From the NCBI RefSeq assembly GCF_001457835.1, contig NZ_LN898229.1:364082-428081 (forward strand): 64,000 nt of DNA, given 5' to 3'. Shown piece by piece: positions 22,760-31,539 of the stretch (positions within the stretch are counted from its first letter, which is position 1; every line of letters starts with the position of its first letter). A program made the position numbers and the translations under genes. This DNA comes from Fenollaria timonensis. GTDB lineage: Bacteria > Bacillota > Clostridia > Tissierellales > Peptoniphilaceae. The notes under the pieces were generated by a model. The model had not been told where the DNA came from, did no database searches, and saw only the letters and a list, made by a program, of their open reading frames with translations.

Positions 22760-23452
22760 TCATATAGTTTTGTCTGAAAGTTTTTTAATATCGTTAATAA
22801 TAATCTTGCTGCGTTCGAGCGTGATGATGCCCTCGTCTTGGAATTGGCTAAGCTTTCTCGATATAGTCTCGCGCGTAAGTCCCGTGAAAGATCCCATCTC
22901 CTCGCGATTGATCTTTAGGTCGACCGTGATGACGCCGTCATTGATCGAGCCCGATATTTTTATAAGGTTAATAAGGGCCTTGGCGACCTTCATGTCCGCG
23001 TTTATGACTGAAAGCCTGTCGATAAGCTCTTCTGACTTTCTGATTCTGTAGTAAGCTTCTTCCAGAACCTTCAAAACGAAGTCGCGGTTCTTAAGCATGA
23101 TGTTTTCAAAATCGTATTTATTTATGACTATGATCTTTGCATTCGTTGTGGCAGCTGCATTGTAGACGTACTTGTCTTGATAAAGTATGTTGAAGCCGCC
23201 AACGAAGTCGTCCTTTTTGTAGATGTAGAGGATTTGTTCCCTGCCATCCGAAAGGTACATCGATATCTTCATAAAGCCTTCGTAGACGATAAACATCCTG
23301 TCCGCGCTGTCCCCTGATGAGAATATGGCGTCGCCACGCTTAAAAGTCTCGAGCTTAAGACCTTTTTTGATCTCCATCAGCTCATCATCGGAAAAGTATG
23401 AAAAAAGTGGTATCTTCTTTAAATCAATATTATCTGGGAATTTATTATTCAT
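22760..23452 (-). CDS. Crp/Fnr-family transcriptional regulator
   Basis: A 230-residue regulator: a cyclic-nucleotide-binding-like beta barrel (FKRGDAIFSSGDSADRMFIVYEG), a long dimerisation helix and a C-terminal winged helix-turn-helix (FTGLTRETISRKLSQFQDEGII). There is no N-terminal Cys cluster, so it is not an oxygen-sensing Fnr, and the cAMP-binding residues are not obvious. It is the last gene of a pgi-cupin-crp operon, with one base separating it from the cupin gene; its own ribosome site is weak, suggesting coupling. Confidence 0.9.
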   Translation of the reverse strand: MNNKFPDNIDLKKIPLFSYFSDDELMEIKKGLKLETFKRGDAIFSSGDSADRMFIVYEGFMKISMYLSDGREQILYIYKKDDFVGGFNILYQDKYVYNAAATTNAKIIVINKYDFENIMLKNRDFVLKVLEEAYYRIRKSEELIDRLSVINADMKVAKALINLIKISGSINDGVITVDLKINREEMGSFTGLTRETISRKLSQFQDEGIITLERSKIIINDIKKLSDKTI

Positions 23453-23453
23453 C

Positions 23454-23738
23454 TTATTCTTTATTTACTAAGACTACAAGGCTTTCACTGTCATCCATCG
23501 CCACCGCGCTTATGGTATTAGTGCCATCAAAGTTAAGCGCTTCGCCCGCCTTAACGACATGCTTTTCCACTTCGCCAATGGTGATTTCGAAAGAACCCTT
23601 CATTACAGCGAAAACTATCTCCTTATCAGGATGATTGTGTTTTTCAATAGTCTCGCCTTTTTTCAAAATTTTGTGAACGAAATTTACTCCGTTTATGCTT
23701 TTTAGTAAACCTTCTTCTTTTAAAACTTTTGCTAACAT
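23454..23738 (-). CDS. Cupin-domain protein
   Basis: A 94-residue single-domain cupin with the first motif EKHNHPDKEIVFAVMKGSFEI (metal-binding His, His and Glu) and a matching second strand pair. Small cupins are sugar or metal binding proteins or isomerases; the function here is unknown. It lies between pgi and a Crp/Fnr regulator with one-base spacers, so a link to carbohydrate sensing is plausible but unproven. Confidence 0.85.
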   Translation of the reverse strand: MLAKVLKEEGLLKSINGVNFVHKILKKGETIEKHNHPDKEIVFAVMKGSFEITIGEVEKHVVKAGEALNFDGTNTISAVAMDDSESLVVLVNKE

Positions 23739-23739
23739 C

Positions 23740-24918
23740 TTATCCCTCCTCTAATATATTTCTAATTTTTTCCTTGTAAACTTCAACGCCCGGCTGGCCA
23801 TAAGGCTCAACCATGTCCATAGCTGCGTTGTATACGCAGGCTGCCATGTAGAAGATGGCAAGCTTTGCAAGGCTCTCCTCATTTATCTCATTTAATTTAA
23901 TTACGCAAGTCGGCACGCCGCCCATGTGATGCGCCTTAACAGTCGCTTTGAAGGCAATTTCATTTATCTTATTTAAATTGTTTATAGCTTTGTCACTAGA
24001 TTTTTTCGCCTCTGCAAATATATGGGTCTCGGTTATATTGCGCCTGCCCTCTTGCAAGAGCTGACCCATAGAGTGAAGGTCCTGAGTGTATTTAAGATTC
24101 GAAACAATCAGTCCCTTGCCGTCCTTGGCAAGCGATTCGCAAAGAAGCTGCTTGATCCACTCAGTAAATGACGCGAGCCTTTCCTCGTAAACGCTGATAA
24201 ACTCAAGCGCATAAGACTCTCCAGCAAGGTGTCTGTAGTAAGCGTAATCAAGTGCTGTGTTATTTTCACTGCCATTATCAAAATACTCTTCCTTAGCATT
24301 TTTTATACCCAAAACGAGTCTATCTATATCAAACCCACTGGCAGCCATTGGCAAAATGCCAACTGCAGTAAAAACGCTGTAGCGACCGCCGATGTCCTCA
24401 GGTATTGTAAGTGTCTTTATATTATGTACCCTAGCGAACTTTGCTAATTCACTTGCTTCTGAGCTCGTCACTATAACACCATTTGCAAGGTCAACGCCCT
24501 TCTTCTTCATATCCTCAAGGAAGATTTCGAAGACAAGTTTCGTCTCCATCGTAGTTCCTGACTTACTTATCACGTTTATGGCGTAGCGCTTGTCACGTAA
24601 TTCGTGAAGAAGCTTAGTAATGCAGCCGCTGTCAAGCATATTGCCCGTAAAATATATAGGAAAATCACTTCCTAAAGCGTCGATGAAAGCCTTGGCACCG
24701 ATAAATGATCCGCCGATCCCGATAACGACAAGAGCGTCAAAGTCCTTGCGAATGCGCTCAGCAGTGTTTTTGACGTCACTAATAAAGGCCTCGCTTAAGT
24801 AGTCAAGCCTAATCCAGTCCGACGCATATTTCGTATGAAATTGTTTAAACGCATCAAGCTTTTTCTCTGAAGCGTTCGCCTCGTATTGAAGCGGCTCCTT
24901 GAATATATCAAGCTGCAT
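23740..24918 (-). CDS. pgi: Glucose-6-phosphate isomerase
   Basis: A 392-residue PGI interconverting glucose-6-phosphate and fructose-6-phosphate. It has VVIGIGGSFIGAKA (phosphate binding), SKSGTTMET, the signature GGRYSVFTAVGILP, QEGRRNITETH with the catalytic Glu region, and a C-terminal PYGQPGVEVYK in place of the usual DQ.GVE..K. It is shorter than most bacterial PGI (about 450), mainly at the N terminus. The ATG at 24918 was chosen because GAGGTG sits correctly; GTG at 24927 is inside that site. Confidence 0.93.
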   Translation of the reverse strand: MQLDIFKEPLQYEANASEKKLDAFKQFHTKYASDWIRLDYLSEAFISDVKNTAERIRKDFDALVVIGIGGSFIGAKAFIDALGSDFPIYFTGNMLDSGCITKLLHELRDKRYAINVISKSGTTMETKLVFEIFLEDMKKKGVDLANGVIVTSSEASELAKFARVHNIKTLTIPEDIGGRYSVFTAVGILPMAASGFDIDRLVLGIKNAKEEYFDNGSENNTALDYAYYRHLAGESYALEFISVYEERLASFTEWIKQLLCESLAKDGKGLIVSNLKYTQDLHSMGQLLQEGRRNITETHIFAEAKKSSDKAINNLNKINEIAFKATVKAHHMGGVPTCVIKLNEINEESLAKLAIFYMAACVYNAAMDMVEPYGQPGVEVYKEKIRNILEEG

Positions 24919-25013
24919 TTGATTCACCTCGCTTATAAGTATCTATATTATAACACGAAAGAGCATAAATTTCCAGATATTAATGTGGTCTTTGTGATAT
25001 AATGTCTTTGGTG

Positions 25014-25190
25014 ATGAAAATGATTTTAGATGAATTTTTAGAAGAGCTTGAAGACATGGCTCTAGCTGAGAAAAGACTCGCTTCTATAAAAAAGAATAAA
25101 GAAAAACATATAAGCATGGAAGAATTTGAAAAAGAATTCAATATAGACTTTGACAAGATTGAGCCAATAGATGATGAAGAAATTAAATAA
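25014..25190 (+). pseudogene. Orphan antitoxin-like C-terminal fragment
   Basis: A 58-residue peptide starting MKMILDEFLEELEDMALAEK. The block LEDMALAEKRLASIKKNKEKHISMEEFEKEF resembles the toxin-binding C-terminal tail of RelB/DUF6290-type antitoxins, but the N-terminal ribbon-helix-helix domain is missing and no toxin gene is adjacent. It is probably a truncated relic of a type II module, though a functional micro-protein cannot be excluded. A TATAAT-like hexamer (24998-25003) lies just upstream without a clear -35. Confidence 0.5.
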
Positions 25191-25244
25191 AGCGTTTAAA
25201 AATTTTCATTTAGGGTAAATAAATTACACTAGGGGGTAATAAAT

Positions 25245-25757
25245 ATGAACGAAAGAAAAGGTATAATTACATTTGGCGGAGATCCAGTTACATTAATTGG
25301 CGAAGAAACAAAAGTAGGCAGCAAGGCGCCTGAATTTAAGGCACTTAAGAATGACTTATCAGAGTTTTCTCTTGACGAAGTGAAAGGCAAAGTTGTTATC
25401 ATCAGCTCAGTTCCTTCCATCGACACACCTGTTTGTGAAATGCAAACAAAGAGATTCAACGAAGAAGCTGCTAAGCTAGGCGATGCAGTTGTTTTGACAC
25501 TTAGCTGCGACCTACCATTTGCCCAATCAAGATTTTGCGCTGCAGACGGCATAGACAAGGTTATAGTTTTGTCAGACCACAGAGACCTTGATTTTGGTAC
25601 AAAATACGGTCTTGTGATCAAAGAGCTTCGTCTACTTGCAAGAACCATCACTATCATTGACAAGGACGGCACTATCAAGTACCAAGAAATTGTTAGCGAA
25701 GTAACTAATCATCCTGATTACGACAAAGCTTTAGAAGAAGCAAAGAAACTTATTTAA
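25245..25757 (+). CDS. tpx: Thiol peroxidase (atypical 2-Cys peroxiredoxin Tpx)
   Basis: A 170-residue Tpx that reduces hydroperoxides with thioredoxin. The peroxidatic motif is SVPSIDTPVCEMQTKRFN (Cys near residue 64), and the resolving Cys is in LPFAQSRFCAADG, as in the Tpx subfamily. The N terminus ITFGGDPVTLIG is also typical. An AGGGGG site precedes the ATG and a strong terminator follows. It is monocistronic and presumably protects this anaerobe during oxygen exposure. Confidence 0.96.
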   Translation: MNERKGIITFGGDPVTLIGEETKVGSKAPEFKALKNDLSEFSLDEVKGKVVIISSVPSIDTPVCEMQTKRFNEEAAKLGDAVVLTLSCDLPFAQSRFCAADGIDKVIVLSDHRDLDFGTKYGLVIKELRLLARTITIIDKDGTIKYQEIVSEVTNHPDYDKALEEAKKLI

Positions 25758-25778
25758 GTAAATATCTTTTTATATGAC

Positions 25779-25812
25779 AATAGCTGGGCCACGAGGTCCA
25801 GCTATTATTTTT
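25779..25812 (+). terminator. Terminator behind tpx
   Basis: AATAGCTGG pairs with CCAGCTATT over GCCACGAGGT, followed by ATTTTT. Confidence 0.9.
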
Positions 25813-25828
25813 GAAAATAGTTTTTGCA

Positions 25829-25939
25829 AACAAAAAAAACGCTCGGCCAATGAACGTTTTTTTAGGTGGTGTAAATTATGTGTCTAAGATTATTCTTACA
25901 ATTTAATTATACTATAGTCCATAATCTTAAATATGTCAA
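25829..25939 (-). ncRNA. Candidate small RNA between tpx and degV
   Basis: On the minus strand TTGACA (25934-25939), 17 bases and TATAGT (25911-25916) form a promoter. About 45-75 bases later AACGTTC pairs with GAGCGTT (25838-25858) and is followed by eight T. No open reading frame starts with a ribosome site in between. The transcript would be about 75 nt and contains CACCACCT, complementary to ribosome binding sites. It could instead be only the degV terminator plus a chance promoter. Confidence 0.35.
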
Positions 25940-26023
25940 TGGATTTCGCATAAATCGCCACTTGTATAATAAATTACAATATATGGCCCTCTTAGTATAG
26001 ATAAAATTTATAAATACACCTAG

Positions 26024-26881
26024 CTAATTAAATTTTTTCACTGCGCATAAATGAACTGTACCCGGACCTGTGTGAGCGCCTATGCTCACGGCGAATGGAT
26101 TTAGTTCTATCGTTTTATCAGGATACTTTTCTACAAGTGCGTCCCTAGCCTTAGTCGCAAGCTCAATGCAATCTGCGTGGCAAACCATGATCCTGTCATC
26201 ATAAAGCTCGTGTCCGACCTCTTCCTCAAATATGTCTACGGTCTTAGCTATGGCTCTGTTAGTGCCTCTAACCTTGTCCCTTGTGTAAATTACTCCATCT
26301 GCATGAAGGTGAAGAATGACCTTCATATTGATTAAATTGCCGATAGTTGCCTTAAGCTTCGAGACTCTGCCGCCTCTTTGCAAGTACTCAAGCGAATCGA
26401 CGAAGAAAACATATCTCGTGTTCTTCACAAAATTATCCGCATACACCTTTAGCTCCTCAAAGCTCTTTCCTTCGCTCGCAAGCTTTGCAAGATTTATAGC
26501 CATCATACCTTGGCCCATGGATGCGCCGCGCGAGTCAACTAGTAAAAGCCTGTCATCACCTATACCTAAGGAGTTCTTCGCAAGAACTGCGTTGTTAAAA
26601 GTTGACGACATGCCAGTAGAAAGCGATACGTATATCGCCTTATCATATTTATTTAAAACTTCCTCAAATTTCACTTCGTATTCGTGTGGAGTGATCGCTC
26701 CAGTCTTGTAAACAGCGCCATTTCTCATGTCATCGTAGATCTCTTTGCCGCTGATGTCGACGCCATCTAAGTAAGTTTTGTCATCCTTCATTATGGCGAT
26801 TGGCATAATGTCTATAGAAAAGTCCTTAGCTAAGTCTTTGCCTATATCTGAAGCCGAATCTGTTATAATCTTAATACTCAT
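26024..26881 (-). CDS. DegV family fatty-acid-binding protein
   Basis: A 285-residue DegV protein (KIITDSASDIGKDLAKDF at the N terminus, YVSLSTGMSSTFNNA in the middle, and GAHTGPGTVHL at the end). DegV (FakB) proteins bind fatty acids and present them to the FakA kinase; no fakA is in the window. The C-terminal GAHTGPG is diagnostic. An AGGAGGAAATT site precedes the ATG. Confidence 0.92.
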   Translation of the reverse strand: MSIKIITDSASDIGKDLAKDFSIDIMPIAIMKDDKTYLDGVDISGKEIYDDMRNGAVYKTGAITPHEYEVKFEEVLNKYDKAIYVSLSTGMSSTFNNAVLAKNSLGIGDDRLLLVDSRGASMGQGMMAINLAKLASEGKSFEELKVYADNFVKNTRYVFFVDSLEYLQRGGRVSKLKATIGNLINMKVILHLHADGVIYTRDKVRGTNRAIAKTVDIFEEEVGHELYDDRIMVCHADCIELATKARDALVEKYPDKTIELNPFAVSIGAHTGPGTVHLCAVKKFN

Positions 26882-26903
26882 AATTTCCTCCTCATATATA
26901 CTT

Positions 26904-26932
26904 ATTATATGATAAATTTACTCTTTTTTCAA
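26904..26932 (-). promoter_or_regulatory. Promoter of degV
   Basis: TTGAAA (26927-26932), 17 bases, TATAAT (26904-26909) on the minus strand. It overlaps the last codons of pdxR. Confidence 0.65.
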
Positions 26933-28297
26933 GTCCAGAATTATTTTTTTCACTATGCTCATGGCACAGCGGATCTCGTCCTCATCCATAGCCCCGTAAC
27001 CAAGTAGTAGCGCGTCCTTCGCCATAGCCTCCTCTTTTAGATAATAGTCTTTGAGTCTTGAGGCTTTTATGCCACTCATTTGAAGCGCCTTGACAATGTC
27101 TTCATAATCATCTACGCCACTCACATAAACTTTAAGATGCATACCGGCCATGGAGTCGATGGCGTGAACACCCGGGATGTCCTCGAGCTCATCAAGTAGC
27201 ACGAGCCGCTTCTTATTGTAAATGCCTTTCATTCTGTTGAGCTGCCTTTCGAAGTGGCCGCCCTTCATAAAGTCCTTGACAAGTATCTGAACTATGTTTG
27301 ACACGGTCGAGTTGATCTGCGGCTTGACCTCGTAGTACCTTTTGAGTAGCTCGTTCGGCAAAACCATGTAGCTAAGTCTTAACAAGGGACTGATGGATTT
27401 TGAAAAATTCGCGATGTAGATGACCTTGTCCATCTCGTCGAGGCTCTTTAAGGGTGAGAGCGCCCTAGATGAGTACCTAAACTCGCTGTCGTAGTCGTCT
27501 TCAATGATGTAGCGGCCGCTTGCCCCATAAGCCCAGTTCAAAAACTCGAAACGCCTCTTAATCGGCATGACGGTCGCCGTCGGAAATTGATTTGACGGGG
27601 TAAGTAGCGCAGCCGTAAGGTTTGCACGCTTAAAGTGCTCGAAGTTCATCCCGCTATTATCCAAGCTGATGGGCTCGTAGTCAATATTATTGAGCTTCAA
27701 AAGCGTTTTGAGCTCCTTGTAGCCTGGGTTTTCGAGGCCAAGGCGAAGCTTTTTATCCAAAATAATGAAGACTATAGTCAAAAGCTGCTCAAGACCCGAA
27801 CTGATGATGATGTTATCCTCGCTAGTCTTGATGCCGCGCGCCTTGAAGAGGTAATTCTTGATTTCGTGACGCAGGCCAAAAAGGCCTTGGTAGTCCCTCT
27901 CGTAAAATTCCTCGTCGTAAATGACTTCTTGTGTGAAAATCTTTTTAAATTTGTCTATTGGGTAGCTTTCTTTATCCCCTTCGGTTATGGCAAAGGAGTA
28001 TTTGTAGCTCTCCTTCTCTGGTCTAGCCGCGTTTATGGACTCCGCCTTAAAATTATACAAAGAGCCGATTTCGCTAACGAAGTAGCCGCGCTTCTCGACG
28101 CTCTCTATGTAGCCTTCGCAGCTAAGAGCGTCGTATGCCGCTCTAACAGTATTCACAGCGACAGACATCTCTTTAGCTAGTGCCCTCTTAGATGGCAGCC
28201 TCTCGCCTTTCTTGAAGCGCCCCTCAAGTATTGCGTCCTTAAAATATTCATATATCTCTTCATAAATGGGCCTATCGCCTTTCAAATCTATTTGCAT
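26918..28297 (-). CDS. pdxR: MocR/PdxR-type regulator (GntR HTH fused to aminotransferase fold)
   Basis: A 459-residue protein. An N-terminal GntR winged helix (residues 1-70, LPSKRALAKEMSVAVNTVRAAYDAL) is fused to a type I aminotransferase-like domain holding the PLP-Lys region (IANFSKSISPLLRLSYM). MocR proteins sense pyridoxal phosphate. It is divergent from pdxS with repeated TGGTAC motifs in between, the standard layout in which PdxR activates PLP synthesis when PLP is low. The name rests on that context. Confidence 0.88.
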   Translation of the reverse strand: MQIDLKGDRPIYEEIYEYFKDAILEGRFKKGERLPSKRALAKEMSVAVNTVRAAYDALSCEGYIESVEKRGYFVSEIGSLYNFKAESINAARPEKESYKYSFAITEGDKESYPIDKFKKIFTQEVIYDEEFYERDYQGLFGLRHEIKNYLFKARGIKTSEDNIIISSGLEQLLTIVFIILDKKLRLGLENPGYKELKTLLKLNNIDYEPISLDNSGMNFEHFKRANLTAALLTPSNQFPTATVMPIKRRFEFLNWAYGASGRYIIEDDYDSEFRYSSRALSPLKSLDEMDKVIYIANFSKSISPLLRLSYMVLPNELLKRYYEVKPQINSTVSNIVQILVKDFMKGGHFERQLNRMKGIYNKKRLVLLDELEDIPGVHAIDSMAGMHLKVYVSGVDDYEDIVKALQMSGIKASRLKDYYLKEEAMAKDALLLGYGAMDEDEIRCAMSIVKKIILDLKKE

Positions 28298-28310
28298 AGC
28301 TCCTCCTATC

Positions 28311-28369
28311 TGGTACCATCAAAATAATCATAATTGGTACTTTTAATTATACCATAATCAAAGTATAAT
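28311..28369. promoter_or_regulatory. pdxR-pdxS intergenic operator region
   Basis: TGGTACCA (28311-28318), TTGGTAC (28334-28340) and TACCA (28350-28354) give three TGGTA half sites in mixed orientation. TATAAT for pdxS lies at 28364-28369 with a poor -35, as expected for an activated promoter. A TATAAT for pdxR on the minus strand (28346-28351) overlaps the repeats. Confidence 0.65.
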
Positions 28370-28392
28370 AGCTATAAAAGAGGAGGAATATT

Positions 28393-29250
28393 ATGAATAA
28401 AAAATTTTTAGACTTTACAAATACACTTAAGGGCGGCGTCATCATGGACGTTACTAATCCTGAGGAAGCGAAGATTGCTGAAAGTGCTGGCGCATGCGCT
28501 GTCATGGCGCTTGAGAGGGTACCTGCGGACATCAGACGCGAAGGCGGCGTTGCTAGGATGAGCGACCCAGAAATGATTCTTGAGATCAAAAACGCTGTCA
28601 AAATCCCTGTTATGGCGAAGTGTAGAATCGGTCACTTTGTTGAGGCAGGCGTTTTGGAAGCACTTGGCGTTGACTACGTCGATGAATCGGAAGTTTTGTC
28701 TAAGGCTGATAACGACAATCACATAGACAAATACAAGTTCGACGTGCCTTTCGTTTGCGGGGCGAGAGACCTTGGTGAAGCGCTTAGAAGGATTGAAGAA
28801 GGTGCATCGATGATTAGAAGCAAGGGCGAAGCAGGTACTGGCGACGTCGTACAAGCTGTGAGTCACTTAAGACAAATACTTGGCGGCATCTCGCTACTTG
28901 TGTCGAAGAGAGAGGACGAGCTTTATACTTTTGCTAAGGAATATAGAGTTAGCTATGATATAGTGAAATACGTTCATGACAATAAGAGACTACCTGTATT
29001 AAACTTCTCAGCTGGCGGTGTCGCAACACCTCAAGACGCAGCACTTATGAGAAGACTTGGTGCTGAAGGCGTCTTCGTTGGCAGCGGTATATTTAAGAGT
29101 GAAGATCCAGAGAGAAGAGCTAAGGCAATAGTTAAGGCAGTGGAAAATTATGAAGATAACAAGATTATAGCTGAGGTGGCGACTGGATTGGGTAAGGCTA
29201 TGTTTGGGATTAACGAGGATGAGTTAGCCATTCACATGGCCGACAGATAA
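28393..29250 (+). CDS. pdxS: Pyridoxal 5'-phosphate synthase subunit PdxS
   Basis: A 285-residue PdxS ([48 protein letters not shown], and [12 protein letters not shown]). It condenses ribose-5-phosphate, glyceraldehyde-3-phosphate and ammonia to PLP in a dodecamer. The ammonia normally comes from the glutaminase PdxT, encoded next to pdxS; here a terminator follows and no pdxT is found in the window. An AGAGGAGG site precedes the ATG. Confidence 0.96.
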   Translation: MNKKFLDFTNTLKGGVIMDVTNPEEAKIAESAGACAVMALERVPADIRREGGVARMSDPEMILEIKNAVKIPVMAKCRIGHFVEAGVLEALGVDYVDESEVLSKADNDNHIDKYKFDVPFVCGARDLGEALRRIEEGASMIRSKGEAGTGDVVQAVSHLRQILGGISLLVSKREDELYTFAKEYRVSYDIVKYVHDNKRLPVLNFSAGGVATPQDAALMRRLGAEGVFVGSGIFKSEDPERRAKAIVKAVENYEDNKIIAEVATGLGKAMFGINEDELAIHMADR

Positions 29251-29324
29251 AATTTCACGCCAAAATTGTGTGATCAGATTTGCTGACATAATAATTGTAT
29301 GAAATATAAATTTAGACATAAAAG

Positions 29325-29360
29325 AAGGACAGAGAAAAATAAATCTCTGTCCTTGTTTTT
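29325..29360 (+). terminator. Terminator behind pdxS
   Basis: AAGGACAGAG and CTCTGTCCTT pair over ten bases, then GTTTTT follows. The bases in front (AATTTAGACA..AAAGAAGGA) recur in altered form at 58971-58992. Confidence 0.85.
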
Positions 29361-29405
29361 ATTTGTGTGTAACAGTATTTGGCTATGATTTTTTATAATA
29401 ATAAA

Positions 29406-30179
29406 TCACTTTTCTTTTACAGCAAATGTTATTGGATCAAAATAATAATTATTTAATAAATCAGTGGCTGTTATAATTTTTATCAATCCTCTTCTTGTGC
29501 TCTTATCAAAATTGTATACCCTATATATAACTGCGCCATCATTCTCATATTCCTCAAAGAATTTTTTCTCATTTCTGCTCATGTAAAAAACACCATTAGC
29601 TGGTCCAGAACTTGTTTTTACTTCTATTCTTAATATATTTCCATTATTATCTATTGAACTAATGTCATATCCTAATCCATCACCTTGCAATTTACTTAAA
29701 TGCTGCACCCTATCAACATCACTTGGACTAAATTCAGAAACCCTATCCCTTTCATATTGACAAACAAATTCTTCCCCCATATTTCCAATTTCTTTATTTT
29801 CTTCATATTTATTTGCCCAGTCAACATCTCTTCCAACAAATTTTTTAGATCTTCTTTTTCTGTTTTTTATTTCAGTTTTAGATATTGCAGATAAGTTTAT
29901 GTTCGCAATGCCATCTACAGCTGTAAAAGTAGCCTCTGCACCGCTCTTGTCTAGTTCAAATCCCTCATCGTATATCTTTTTTGTCACTGTTTGATGTGAA
30001 ACTATATTACCTATTCTTTGTATTATTTTAATTTCATTTCTCGAATCAGATGGTTCTTTGTCTTCATCATCAAAATTTAAAACTTCGTTTAATTTTTGCT
30101 TAACTTCAGAAGTAGTCAGTTGGCCATACTTATCTAATAAAGGCTTAATTGCTCTCCTAATTTCAGCTTCTGAGTGCAT
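29406..30179 (-). CDS. Restriction-endonuclease-like protein (DUF3883 nuclease domain)
   Basis: A 257-residue protein: an N-terminal helical part (EIRRAIKPLLDKYGQLTTSEV), a winged-helix-like middle, and a C-terminal DUF3883/PD-(D/E)XK nuclease core with GDGLGYDISSID and LRIEVKTSSG giving the D...ExK residues. It starts inside the end of the adenine methyltransferase gene (46-base overlap). The pair is most simply a type II restriction-modification system, with this protein as the nuclease. The recognition site cannot be told. Confidence 0.8.
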   Translation of the reverse strand: MHSEAEIRRAIKPLLDKYGQLTTSEVKQKLNEVLNFDDEDKEPSDSRNEIKIIQRIGNIVSHQTVTKKIYDEGFELDKSGAEATFTAVDGIANINLSAISKTEIKNRKRRSKKFVGRDVDWANKYEENKEIGNMGEEFVCQYERDRVSEFSPSDVDRVQHLSKLQGDGLGYDISSIDNNGNILRIEVKTSSGPANGVFYMSRNEKKFFEEYENDGAVIYRVYNFDKSTRRGLIKIITATDLLNNYYFDPITFAVKEK

Positions 30180-31300
30180 GATTTTTCCTCCTCTAATTTG
30201 TAATTTGTTATCATTAAATGCTCTGCTTTTTTGTCGTTTCTATTTTTAAAGCTAACAAGATATTTTTTATCAAAACTCTTTATGTTAAAATCTTTATATA
30301 GTTCATAAATAAAATCAGTATTTTTTATTACCAACATAAAGTTTGCTTGAATATTTTTGCAAAAATTCGATAATCTAATTTGATCTGAAGCATCAAATGA
30401 GTTGTTAGCATATGTTGAAAACGAGCTATCGTATGGCGGATCTAAAAATATAAAATCTCCTTTTGACGGCCCATAAACTTCCATAAAATTTTCAAAATCT
30501 AAAGAACTAATATTTGTTTTTCTTAATCTTGATATAATTTCTTTACTTTCAATATATTCTATTTTTTTTGTTAAGTATTTTCTATTATAACTTATGCCTC
30601 CATATGGAACATTAAAACAATTATTTTTATTATATCTAAACATAGACGAATAACAATACTCTCTTATAAAATAAAAAATAGCACTTTTGAAATTGCTGTC
30701 TATATTTTCCGAATGATTATATAAATATCTAAAATGTGTATAAAGACCACTTTTAAACCCTGTTTCTATATTTATTTTTACATCTTCAGTTGTTAAGTCG
30801 CCCATTCTTTGCTCTAAAACTCTCATTCTTTTTAATCTCTGAAAAACACCTTTATATAGTTCTTTTAAAACTCTTTTCCCGTCAAGTATAAACTGATCAT
30901 TTAACATACCGTTAAAATCGTCCGAATTAGTTATAATAAAATCTTTTATATACAATGAAAGTTCCTTATCTGTAATCAGGTAATTTTTATATCTTTCATA
31001 TAAATCCACAAACTCAACAACATGTTCTTCAGTTATATCTTCTAGAAGTTTCCAACATTTATCTATTTCTTTTATTGCGTAAAAAAAAGTCTCATCTTGT
31101 TCTTTTATCGCTTTGTACAATCCCATCAATTCGTTAGACTTATCATTAATATAATACCTGTTAAGATTATCCAAGCCTAAATACACTGCACCACCGCCAA
31201 CAAAAGGTTCATAATAGTTATTTATTTCCAAGGGTAAATTATTAAGAATTATTTTTAACTCATCACTTTTTCCGCCAGGCCACTTTATAAAAGGTTTCAT
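30134..31300 (-). CDS. DNA adenine methyltransferase, D12 (Dam) class
   Basis: A 388-residue N6-adenine methyltransferase. Motif I is FIKWPGGKSDEL, then YYEPFVGGGAVY, and the catalytic motif IV is FLDPPYDSSFSTY. A long insertion between FVGGG and DPPY (about 200 residues) holds a target-recognition region longer than in the typical 270-residue Dam. GGGAGG precedes the ATG. The partner nuclease overlaps its 3' end, so modification is translated first. Confidence 0.9.
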   Translation of the reverse strand: MKPFIKWPGGKSDELKIILNNLPLEINNYYEPFVGGGAVYLGLDNLNRYYINDKSNELMGLYKAIKEQDETFFYAIKEIDKCWKLLEDITEEHVVEFVDLYERYKNYLITDKELSLYIKDFIITNSDDFNGMLNDQFILDGKRVLKELYKGVFQRLKRMRVLEQRMGDLTTEDVKINIETGFKSGLYTHFRYLYNHSENIDSNFKSAIFYFIREYCYSSMFRYNKNNCFNVPYGGISYNRKYLTKKIEYIESKEIISRLRKTNISSLDFENFMEVYGPSKGDFIFLDPPYDSSFSTYANNSFDASDQIRLSNFCKNIQANFMLVIKNTDFIYELYKDFNIKSFDKKYLVSFKNRNDKKAEHLMITNYKLEEEKSCTQKLKLGEQLSLY

Positions 31301-31539
31301 CTATATCCTCCCTAATGCTCACATCAAAATCTTAAAATTTTTTTAACATCTTAAATAGTAACTACAACCTATAATAACTACTTTATTAAAAAAATATTTA
31401 CAAATAAATATGTCTAACTTTATTTTACTAGTATTTACTTAAATTATAACACATATATGGTCCAAAATCACTATAATACTTGTTAAATTTAATCAATTGT
31501 CTATTTTTAATAATTAGATTAGATTAAATTATATATTAT
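31301..31539. other. AT-rich spacer between rlmH and the restriction-modification genes
   Basis: About 240 bases of AT-rich sequence with no open reading frame. I see no clear promoter or terminator on either strand, so how the rlmH transcript ends and the methyltransferase transcript begins is not evident. Confidence 0.4.

Noticed and set aside
28298-28392. A riboswitch in front of pdxS.
   Set aside because: The spacer is only 95 bases, has no terminator or conserved aptamer, and the TGGTAC repeats are fully explained by MocR-type protein operators.
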